Origin: an uncultured Acidimicrobiales bacterium
GTDB lineage: Bacteria > Actinomycetota > Acidimicrobiia > Acidimicrobiales > CATQHL01
Direction: 5' to 3'
DNA length: 64,000 nt
Assembly: GCA_958295925.1 (NCBI GenBank)
Contig: CATQHL010000001.1
Span: forward strand, 2,156,780 to 2,220,779
The notes beneath the pieces were generated by a model. The model had not been told where the DNA came from. It worked only from the letters and a program-made list of their open reading frames with translations, and did not search any database. Shown here in pieces: positions 26,971 through 36,100 of the stretch; position 1 is the stretch's first letter, and every line of letters starts with the position of its first letter. The position numbers were made by a program, and so were the translations under genes.

Positions 26971-28185
26971 ATGAGCAACCCCAGCGCCCCCTTGAGAATC
27001 GGCGGAGCAGCCTGGCTGGACGCCGACGCAGGCGTCGCCGAGCGGCGCGATCTGTTCATGGTCGACGGCGTGATCGCCCCCGACGACGGGCGCGAGGCGC
27101 CAACCCTTGACGCCTCCGGCCTCACCGCGCTCTTCGGCCTCTGGGACTGCCACGCCCACGTAGGCAGCCTGATGTACGACCCCGGCGCATCGGGCTACTT
27201 CGAAAGCGCCTCGCAGCGGACGATTCGAGCGGGCGAGAACATGCGCGAGGCAGCGACAATGGGCGTAACAGGCATCCGCTGTTTGGACGAGACGGACGAT
27301 CTCGACCTTTCCTGGGCCAGGGCGTACGAGTCAGGCAGCACCCCTGGCCCGAGGGTGAGAGGCGCCGGGCGGGCGCTGAGGGCCACCGGCGGGCACGGAA
27401 CCGCCTTCCCGCGCACATACACGCGCCTCGACGTAATGATGATCTGCGACGGCCCCGACGCGATGGCCCGCGCCGTCCGCACCCAGATAGAGCGTGGCGC
27501 GCACTGGATCAAGATCATGCTCACCGGCGGCCTCTACAGCCCGCACGAGACCGCCGACGGCGCCCAGCTCACCCACGCCGAGCTCGCCTCCGCCCTGGAG
27601 GTGGCAAACATGCGGGGGATTCCCGTGGCGGCGCATTGCGGCGGCACCAGGCCCGCCATCGACTTCTCCAACCTGGGCGGACGCTCGGTGGAACACGGCT
27701 ACATGCTGGGAGAGGAGGCCGCAGACGTGCTGGCGCGCAACGGCACCTGGCTCGTCCCCACTATCGGGGTGACCCACGACCAGGAGTACATAGCCGCCGA
27801 GGGTTGGCCCGTTCACGCCGCCGAGCGCTCCAGGGAGCTGATGCCCATCCACGCCGCGGCGCTGAGAGCCTGCATCGACGCCGGAGTTCCGATAGCGCTT
27901 GGGGCCGACCTCAACCCGATCGGCCCCCGCCTCCACCGCGAGATGGAGATGCTGGAGTCCCTGGGCCTCTCCCGGCGCTGGATTCTGCACGCCGCCTCGG
28001 TGGGGGGACGCGCCCTGAACGGCTTCGGCCCTGGCTCGCTGCCTGAGCCGGGTGCCGCGGCTGATGTCATACTCGTGGACGGAGACCCGCTTGAGCGGCT
28101 TGACGTACTGCGGCGCCCTAGGTTCGTGGTGACGCATGGTCGCCTGGTTGCGGCCGATGGTCAGATCTGCTGGCCGGAAAGGTGA
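26971..28185 (+). CDS. Metal-dependent amidohydrolase
   Basis: A 404-residue amidohydrolase-superfamily (TIM barrel) enzyme. The metal ligands are the HxH of GLWDCHAHVGSL, Lys in GAHWIKIMLTGGL, His in VAAHCGGTRP and in VEHGYMLGEE, and Asp in ALGADLNPIGPRL. The end PGAAADVILVDGDPLERLDV is the usual beta-sandwich return. It resembles prolidase-like and imidazolonepropionase-like members (subtype III); the substrate is probably a cyclic amide or peptide given its neighbours. ATG start behind GAGAGGAGGGAG. Confidence 0.88.
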   Translation: MSNPSAPLRIGGAAWLDADAGVAERRDLFMVDGVIAPDDGREAPTLDASGLTALFGLWDCHAHVGSLMYDPGASGYFESASQRTIRAGENMREAATMGVTGIRCLDETDDLDLSWARAYESGSTPGPRVRGAGRALRATGGHGTAFPRTYTRLDVMMICDGPDAMARAVRTQIERGAHWIKIMLTGGLYSPHETADGAQLTHAELASALEVANMRGIPVAAHCGGTRPAIDFSNLGGRSVEHGYMLGEEAADVLARNGTWLVPTIGVTHDQEYIAAEGWPVHAAERSRELMPIHAAALRACIDAGVPIALGADLNPIGPRLHREMEMLESLGLSRRWILHAASVGGRALNGFGPGSLPEPGAAADVILVDGDPLERLDVLRRPRFVVTHGRLVAADGQICWPER

Positions 28186-28189
28186 GACG

Positions 28190-29350
28190 ATGACCGCAGA
28201 TGCTCTAGCCCACATCAAGTTTGACTACTCCGCGCGTCGCCGGGCTTTCGCCTCGGTGTTGGAGGCCGAGGGGGTGGATTTGGCGTGGCTTCCAATCGGC
28301 GCTGATTTGGAGTACCTCACCGGCATTGAGCGGCGTGTGCCTACGTTCGGCGAGGTCAATTACGCCCACGGCTGGGTGGCGGGGGCGTTCCTGCGCCCTG
28401 GGCGTGACCCGGTTTTCGTCCTCCCCCGGAACTATGTGGAGTTCGACCTGCCGAGGGGCGTGCCTGGCGAGGTGGTGAGCGTCAGCGAACTCGACGACGG
28501 TGAGGGGATGTTCGCCAGGGTTGCCGGCAGGCTGGGGCCAGTCGGCGTTCTGGGTGTCGGCGCCCGCACATGGGGTTCGGCGCTTATCCGGCTGATGGGG
28601 TTCTTCCCTGGGGCTCGAATCGTCGACGCCACCCCGCTGGTGAACCGTCTCAGGCGCATCAAGGGCGAAGGCGAACTCGCTCTGATGAAGCGCGCCTGCC
28701 TCATCGCGGACGACGCTATGGCGGAGACCACCCGGCGCATCGGGGCGGGGGTGACCGAGTTGGAGCTTTCCGAGGAGGTCAACTACCACCTCCTGCGGGG
28801 CGGGGCGCGCACCCCGTCGTTCGACACCGCTGTCTGGTCGATGGGGCCGCGCGACGCCCGCGACGCGAACGTGCGGATATCGGCTCAGCCTCTGCGCGCA
28901 GGCATGGGCGTTTCGTTCGACTTCGGGGGAGTCGTTAACGGCTACTGCTCCGACTTCGGGCGCACCGTGCACATCGGGGATCCCGGCTCCGAGTACGAGG
29001 AGGTCTATGAAGTGGTGATGGCCGCCCAGGCTGCGGGTATTGAGGCCGCCCGCCCTGGCGTCACCGCCGCCGAGGTTCACCACGCCACCCGCTCGGTCAT
29101 CGTCGAGGCGGGCTACGGGGACTGGTTCCGGCACCGCACCGGCCATTGCATAGGCCTCGACGTTCATGAGGAGCCGTTCATCTCCGAGGAGGACGGCACC
29201 CCCCTGGAGGCCGGCATGACGTTCACCATTGAGCCTTCGGTGTTCTGGCCGGGACGGGTGGGCGTCCGTGTGGAGGACATCGTTTTGTGCGCGCCTGGGG
29301 GTGGCGTGAAGCTGAACGAGTACCACACCGGCCTCGTGGCCGCGGAGTGA
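28190..29350 (+). CDS. M24 family aminopeptidase (Xaa-Pro dipeptidase-like)
   Basis: A 386-residue pita-bread metallopeptidase. An N-terminal creatinase-like domain (ADLEYLTGIERRVPTFGEV) precedes the M24 domain, where the five metal ligands are seen: two Asp in SFDFGGVVNGYCSDFGRTVH, His in RTGHCIGLDVHEEP, Glu in FTIEPSVF and Glu in VRVEDIVLC. It should cleave Xaa-Pro or similar peptides in the cytosol. ATG at 28190, five bases after the amidohydrolase stop, is preferred; an in-frame start at 28136 would overlap that gene. Confidence 0.88.
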   Translation: MTADALAHIKFDYSARRRAFASVLEAEGVDLAWLPIGADLEYLTGIERRVPTFGEVNYAHGWVAGAFLRPGRDPVFVLPRNYVEFDLPRGVPGEVVSVSELDDGEGMFARVAGRLGPVGVLGVGARTWGSALIRLMGFFPGARIVDATPLVNRLRRIKGEGELALMKRACLIADDAMAETTRRIGAGVTELELSEEVNYHLLRGGARTPSFDTAVWSMGPRDARDANVRISAQPLRAGMGVSFDFGGVVNGYCSDFGRTVHIGDPGSEYEEVYEVVMAAQAAGIEAARPGVTAAEVHHATRSVIVEAGYGDWFRHRTGHCIGLDVHEEPFISEEDGTPLEAGMTFTIEPSVFWPGRVGVRVEDIVLCAPGGGVKLNEYHTGLVAAE

Positions 29351-29357
29351 GGGCCGG

Positions 29358-29939
29358 GTGGGCGGTTTGACTGCTTCCGTGGGCGTTCCCGTCCTTTACA
29401 GCCTCAACACCGAGGCGCGCACTCCTACTTGACAGGAGTGCTGCAGGGTGCGGGACTTCCTCCGCGCCCGCTCCGTCGAGTTCGAGGAGCGCAATATTAG
29501 GCATTCCCCGCGGGCGCGCGCCGAGTTGCTGGCGCTCACGGGCGATTTGGTGGTGCCGACGCTGGCTTTCGGCGGGGGTGCGGTGGTCGGCTTCGAGCCG
29601 GGGGACTTGGACGGGTTGCTCGGCGGGTGGCCGTCGGCGTCGTCGTCGGCGTCGTCTTCTTCTGCGGCTCTGGGGCGGGTCGCCCCCGGGGGTGTCTCGC
29701 CGCCTGGGAATTCCCTTGAGGCGGATCAGGGCGGGAGGGTGATCTCGCCTGATGGGGAGGATCTGGCCGACGGTCTTGTGGGCCTTCTTGCGCGGATTTC
29801 CGAGGAACTCGTCTACAACGCCGCGAAGGGCGAGAGCGGGTTCCGCCTGGGCATGCATGACGGTCTCCGGTTCGCCGAGGACGCCGTGGTCGATCTTCTG
29901 CGCCGCTGCGGGCGCCCCGCTCCGGGGGTTTCCGCGTGA
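29358..29939 (+). CDS. Glutaredoxin-like selenoprotein (in-frame TGA read as Sec)
   Basis: Reading from GTG at 29358 gives VGVPVLYSLNTEARTPT, then TGA (29430-29432), then QECCRVRDFLRARSVEFEER, in one frame. This is the standard glutaredoxin start: a beta strand, then the C-x-x-C site followed by RVRDFL. The TGA sits exactly where the first redox Cys belongs, giving U25-Q-E-C28. The rest fits the fold: GDLVVPTLAFGGG (cis-Pro loop), VVGFEPGDLDGLLGG. A Ser-rich linker and a 65-residue unrecognised C-terminal domain (SPDGEDLADGLVGLLARISE onwards) follow. A tool that treats TGA as stop would report only 29448-29939. No selA, selB or tRNA-Sec is in the window, so Sec insertion is inferred; a disrupted gene is the alternative. 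Confidence 0.75.
29435..29459 (+). promoter_or_regulatory. Candidate bacterial SECIS hairpin
   Basis: Two bases after the TGA, GGAGT (29435-29439) pairs with ACTTC (29455-29459, one G-U). After a G-G mismatch, CTGC (29441-29444) pairs with GCGG (29450-29453, one G-U), leaving the loop AGGGT. A purine/GG loop on a short stem just downstream of UGA is the form of bacterial SECIS elements such as that of fdhF; the UGA-to-loop distance of 12 bases is somewhat short. Confidence 0.5.
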
Positions 29940-29965
29940 TGCGCGGGTTTGGGGGGGTGTTCGGT

Positions 29966-29994
29966 TTGACAGGGCGTGGTTTGTGTGTTAGGGC
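29966..29994 (+). promoter_or_regulatory. Weak candidate promoter before the giant gene
   Basis: TTGACA (29966-29971) is followed 17 bases later by TAGGGC (29989-29994), a poor -10. It lies in the 206-base stretch between the selenoprotein gene and the first plausible reading of the giant protein; nothing else was recognised there. Confidence 0.3.
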
Positions 29995-30145
29995 TTGTTG
30001 GTGATGTGTTCTTTCGCCGTTCTCCGGGTTGCGTGGTTGTAGTCGTGCGGGACGATTTCTACGCGCCTGGGGGTTGGTGCGAGCCGGGGGGTTGCTGGGA
30101 TGACGCCGCCGCGGGCCCTGGGGGCGGGCGCCGCTCTGGCGGTCG

Positions 30146-33100
30146 GTGGGCGGGGCCGGGTTCCTGGCCTGGTTTGTCGCGTCTTGTCTCTGGGCGGCGG
30201 CGTGGCGGGGGCCGGGGGTTGGTGGATTGTTTGTTGGTGGTCTCGGTTTTCGCTTCGTTGCTGGCGGCGGTGTCTGGCGTGGCGGTTGGCGGTGTTTCCG
30301 CTCTCACCGATTCCGGGGGGGGGGGGGGGTAGGTGAGCTTTCTGCGCCCCTGCCTGCTTCCTCTTCTTTTTGGGGGGTTGATTCTTTAGGCGCGGCGGCT
30401 TCGCCGGGCGTCGCGGGTGCGGGGGTTGTGGGGGCTGTGGTGGGGCGTCCTGGTCGTCCTGCGCCGTTGGTGTTGGTGCCGGGTGCTGGTTCGTTGTCTG
30501 CGTCGTGGGCGCGTCCGTCTTCTGATGGGGGTTCGGCGTTGGTGGGTTACAGGGTGGAGTGGCGTGCGGGGTTGCGGGGGGCGTGGGAGTCCGTGTTGGT
30601 GGATGGGGCGGATTCGTTGTCGCATGTGGTGACTGGTTTGGATGGGGGTGTGAGGTATTTGGTGCGTGTGCGTGCGCGTAACGGTGTGCGGGAGAGCGTG
30701 CCGGTGTTTAAGTGGGGGACGCCGTTGGCTGCGCCTGTCTGCGCGGCGGGTGAGGCGCTCTCGGGCGTGTTGGGGCGTTGCGTGGGCGTGCCTGGGGGTC
30801 CTGGCGCGGTGTCGGCGGCTTCGGGCCCGGGTTCGGTGGTTGTGAGGTGGTTTCAGGTGGCGCCGCCTGTGGGGGGTGTTCCTGTGGACGGGTTTGTGGT
30901 GCGTTGGCGTTTGAGGGGCTCGTCGGCTGCGTGGGGTGAGGCTGCCGTGGGTTGGGGTTCCGGGAGGGGGTTCGTGTTCGGTTCGGCTGGTTTCAGGGTG
31001 TTTTCGCACACGGTGGGGGGTTTGGTTGACGGTTCGGTGTATGAGGTGGGGGTGGCGGCTAGGAACGTGGCGGGGCGGGGCGTGTTCGTCTCAGCTGTGG
31101 GCGGCGCGTGCCCGGCGGGGCAGTACTACGACTCCAGCGCCTGCACGGCAGTCCCCACCACCACCACGACCACGACGACCACGACCACGACGACCACGGC
31201 GCCTGTTGCTGCGGCCACGACCACGACAGTGGCGGCCACCACGACGACGACGACTACTACTACTACGACGGCGGCGGTGGTGGTTGTTCCGTCGTGTGTG
31301 TCGCCTCGGGTTTATTCCCGTTCGTTGGGTGTGTGCGTGGGTGTTCCGGGGGCGCCTGCGGGCGTGTCTGTGGGTGCGGGTGATGGCGTGTTGACGGTGT
31401 ATTGGTTGCCGCCGTCGTCGGATGGGGGTTCGCCGGTGGGGGGGTTTGTGGTGCGGCGGCGTGCTGGCGCGTCCGGGGTGTGGGTGGGCGTGCGGCTGGG
31501 TTTGGGGGAGGCGCGGTTGGTGGCTGTGTCTGGTGGGGGGGCTTTTGTTTATGCGTACACGTTCGCGAATCTGGTGAATGGGGTGTTGTATGAGGTGGGC
31601 GTGTCGGCGCGCAACGAGGCGGGGGTGGGCGCCGAGGCGTCGGCTGGGGGGAGGCCGTGCCCGGCGGGGCGCCGCGACACGGGCGCCGCCTGCTCCGCCC
31701 CGCCCACGACCACGACCACGACCACCACCACTACTACGACTACGACTACGACGACGGCGCCGGCGGTGCCCGCGCCGCCGCCTTCCCCCACAACTACGAC
31801 CACGACCACCACGACCACCACTACTACGACGACGGTTTTGCCTGCGGTGGTGGGGGTGTCGTCTGTTGGTGGGTTGTTCGGTAATTTTGCTTTGTTTGTG
31901 GGTCATGAGGGGGAGTTCGCGTTGGGTTGCGTTCCGCCTTCTCAGGTGTTGTGTGTGGGTCGTGTGCCGGGTTTGTTTTATAATTCGTCTGGGGTTGTTG
32001 AGCCGTTTTCGTCTACGGAGAGCGATGTTTCCGGCGACGCGGGGGTGTCGGTGTGCTCGTGGGTGGATTCGGGGGGTGCGCCGGCTTCGGGGGTGGAGCG
32101 GCATGGGGAGTGGGTGGAGTTGTCGTTTTATGTGGATTCGGTGGTGGCGGGTTCGTGTTCGGCTGCTGCGGCGTTGTTCGGGGGGAGGGTGTTCAGGTTC
32201 TCGGCGCGTTCGGCGGATGGGGGCGTGGTTTTCGTTGATTTGCGTTGCCGTCAGGTGACGTTTGATGTTTCGCCGCCTTTGGGGGGTAGGCGTGTTCAGT
32301 GTTTCTTTTTCCCGCCTGGGGGTGCGGCGTTGTCTGTGTTCAGGGGTGTGTTTACTGCGGCTTGGGCGGGGTATCGGGCGTCTGGGGGTTCTTCGGGTTT
32401 TCTGGGTTTCGTGTCGGTGGGGTCGGCTTCGGCGGCTGCGCCTGCCGCGCCTTTGCCTTATTGCGTGCCTGGGCGGGTGTTCTCTGAGGCGTTGGGGGGG
32501 TGCGTGGGGCGCCCGTCGCCGCCTTTGGGCGTCTCCGCGGCGTCGGGGGACAGGGCGTTGAGCGTGTTCTGGCGGGCGCCGGCGTCGGATGGCGGCGCCC
32601 CTGTTGCGGGTTACCGGGTGCGGTGGAGGGTTGGGGGTTCGTCGCTGTGGGAGGGGGTGTCGTTGCCTGCGGGGTCTGTGAGGGTGGTCTCCGTGCCGGT
32701 GGCGGGGGTGTCGTTGTTTTCGTTCACGGTGGCGGGGCTGCGGAACGGCGTGTTCTACAGGGTGGGGGTGTCGGCTGAGAACGAGGCCGGCCTGAGCGGC
32801 GAGGCGAGGGCGACGGGTCTGCCGTGCGCGGCGTCGGAGCGCGCCACCCCAGGCGGCTGCCGCCCACCCACCCCGACCCCCCCGCCCACCACCACCACCA
32901 CGACCACCACCACCACTACCACTACTACTACGCCCGCCACGACCACGACGACGACCACAGCGGCTGCCCCATCGGGGGCGTCGGGGTCCTCCGGCGACGC
33001 CCCCCCGCCCGCCACCACCACTTCCACGACGACGACGCAGCCTGCGTGCACGTCTCCGCAGGTTTACTCCACGGCGTTGCGGCGCTGCGTGGGCGTCCCG

Positions 33101-36100
33101 GCGGCGCCGGGCATCGCGAGGGTGATGTCGGAGGCGGGGGCGTTGAGGGTGCGCTGGGAGGCCGTTATGGGGACGAATTGGCCGTCGTCTTGGGGGATCT
33201 GGGGTGATTCGTCGTTCAGGCTGCGGTGGAGGCTGGCGGGCTCTGCGGGGTGGTCCTCTCCCGTGGTTGTCGGCCACTCCGCGGGTTCGCTGGTCATGAA
33301 CGAGGGGGGCGAGTTGGCCGGGAGGTGGGAGCACACCCTGGGTGGCCTGGTGAACGGCTCACGGTACGAGGTTCAGCTAGCGGCGGTGAGCGCGGCCGGG
33401 CAGAGCGCCTGGAGCGGGCCCGTTGTGGGTATGCCCTGCGCCGCCGGGTCGTCCTACTCCGCGTCTTCGGGTGCGTGCTCTGTTGTCGCGGCCCCCGGCC
33501 CGCCGACGGGGGTGGAGCTCTGGCGGGGTAACGGCTATTTGTTCCTGGTGTGGAGGGCGCCCGCCTCGGACGGCGGATCGGAGGTGACCGCGTACCCGGT
33601 GCGTTGGAGGCGGGTCGGCTCCACGGAGTGGAACGACGCGACGGAGGCGTTCCCCAAGGTTTCCCTCACCAACTGGTCCCAGGGTTTCCCTCTCCAACGG
33701 GTCGGGCGCGTCGGGAGGTACGCGCTGCTGGTCGGGTTGGCCAGCGGCGTTCAGTACGAGGTGCAGGTGGCTGCCGGTAACACGGCGGGGGTGAGCAGCT
33801 ACGTGGGGGTCTCCGCCGCGCCGTGCGGTCCGACGACCAGGTTTCCCTCCTACGACGGGATGTTTTTCTTGTATAACTTCGTTCATGGCAGCGCTCTCCG
33901 TGCTAGTTCTGTTTTCTGCGGCACCTTGCCTGCCGTCCCTTCCACGGCGACTACGACGACGACCACTACCACGGCTCCTGTTTCTCAGCCCCGGGTTGCC
34001 TGCACTGTCGCGGGCAGTGTGTTCGACGTTGATTACGGCAGGTGCGTGAGCGCGCCGCCTCCCCCTACGGGGGTCAGGGCCGTGTCGGGCGACGGGATGG
34101 TGGCTGTCGTCTGGGAGGACCCCTGGGCCTATTCCAGGGCTGGGTTCTGGGGGAGCAGCGATTCCCGCCTCCGGGTTGCGGGTTTCCTGTTCCGGTGGCG
34201 TGAGGCGGGATCCGCCGCCGGGTGGTCGGAGTCGACCGTGGAATGGGGGGATTCCGGGCACACGCACTACGAGGATGGCTACTACTACGTGGATGGCTGG
34301 GCTGAGGACGGGGAGTCCGTGCTCTTCCGTTCATGGGCCGTGGAGGCGGCGGGCCTGGTGAACGGGAGGGTGTACGAGTTTCAGGTGGCGGCGGGCAACG
34401 CCGCGGGGGAGAGCCTTTACGTCGCTTTGACGGCTGTGCCCTGCCCGGCGGGGCGGGTTCGCTCATCCGAGCGTGGCGGCTGCTCGGCGTCCTCGGCGGG
34501 GACGCCCCGGAACCTGAGTGTGGCCAGGAACCCGTCGGGGTCGATGCACATCTCGTGGTCGTACTGGCTGCCTAGCAGCCTCTGGCTGCCTAGCAGCCTC
34601 CCCGCCGTCCCGGTGAACGGGTTCAGTGTTCAGGGGAGGCGGGTCGGGGCTTCGGAATGGGAGGGGCAGACTCTAACTTTTCCTAGGAATGCCTACTTTC
34701 TGTATTGGGTTTCGACGCCCGTCGGGGAGAGGAACCTGCTAACGCAATACTATGACTTGTCGGATCGTGTGCGTCCCGGCACGGGCAGCCACGTCAACAA
34801 GCTGTACGAGGATGTCGGCAAGCTGTTCGAGTTCCGCGTGAGGGCGGTTCACTCCGACGGCTCCTTCAGCGACCCCGTCTCGGCGACGGCGGCGGCCTGC
34901 GCCGCCGGCGAGTCGTATATGCCCAGCGTGCGCAGGTGCGCCTCCCGGCCCGCCGCGCCCACCAATCTCGGCGCCGCGTCCGCGGAGAGCGGGTCGGTCA
35001 CAGTCACCTGGACGCAGCCGGCGAGCGAAGGCGGCGCGCCGGTGGAGGGCTACGGGGTGCGCTGGAAGAGGGCCGGTTACAATTACGTCGGCGACGACTG
35101 GCAGACCGCGGAGGTGCCGAGGGGCAGGGGAACCCGCCTCTTCCTGGGCCATCCGCTCGCGAACTACAGCATCCTATCATATTCCCACACCATCGACGGC
35201 CTCACCGACGCCACCCCCTACATTATTCAGGTGGCGGCGGGGAACTCCGCGGGCGGCGGCCCCTACACCGCCGCCGTCGCCGCCCCCTGCCCGCCGGGGG
35301 AGACGTTCGTGTGGGTCGCGAGGGGGGTGACGTACTTTTATTCCGTGAGGGATTGCCGCGTCGTCTCCCGCCCGGGGGCGCCGGAGGGCTTGAAGGTGGT
35401 GGACGCCTCCGCCCCCGGGCGGATACGGCTGGAGTGGCGGCCCCCGGAGGTCGGCGACGGCTTGCCGGTCATCGGGTACACGATCCGCTGGTGCGCCTCC
35501 GACTGGGGGTATGCCTGCAATGAGGGGGCCGCCTGGAGCAGCGGCTGGCTGTCGCCTGCTCCCGGCAGGGTCGTATACGAGATCGTCGGCCTGCTCAGCG
35601 GGCAGGGCTACATATTGAAGGTGGCCGCGAGGAACGCCCTCGGGGCGGGGAACGAGGCCTCGGCGTACCACTGGGCGGCCTGCAGGGGGGCGGCGCCTTT
35701 GACGGTGGCGGACTGCGAAAAGCCCGGGAAGCCGACCTTCCTGGCCGCGGAGTCGGGGGACGGCAGCTTGCACGTGTCCTGGAGGGAGCCCCGCACAGAC
35801 GGCGGCTCAGACATAGCACGCTTCAAAGTGGTGTGGAAGAAAGCGGGGGCGAAGGGCATCACTGAGGTGACGGTCCCCTACAGCGCATACAAGACAACGA
35901 CCATCGCCGGGCACACGCTGAAGTACTGGGAGATCCGCCTCCCCGCCTCCGCGTCGGCGGCGAAACTCGAGAACGGGGCGAGATACGTTGTTCTGGTCTG
36001 GGCCATGCACGCCGAACGCAGCCAGCAAAGCGACGTCGGCTACAGCAGCGCCTACGCGTACGTGGTCGGCATGCCGTGCGCGGCGGGCTTCAAGTACGGG

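Noticed and set aside
29448..29939. Glutaredoxin-like gene starting at GTG 29448
   Set aside because: This start drops the first strand and the redox site; the fold is complete only if the in-frame TGA at 29430 is read through.
31091..33334. A 747-codon open frame on the minus strand over the Fn3/Thr region
   Set aside because: It is the antisense of Thr and Gly/Val-rich coding sequence (ACN read backwards gives Arg/Gly/Val runs); no domain and no sensible start.
31157..33973. Direct repeats that could suggest a CRISPR array
   Set aside because: They are codon-level ACN runs inside an open frame, with no constant repeat plus unique spacer pattern.
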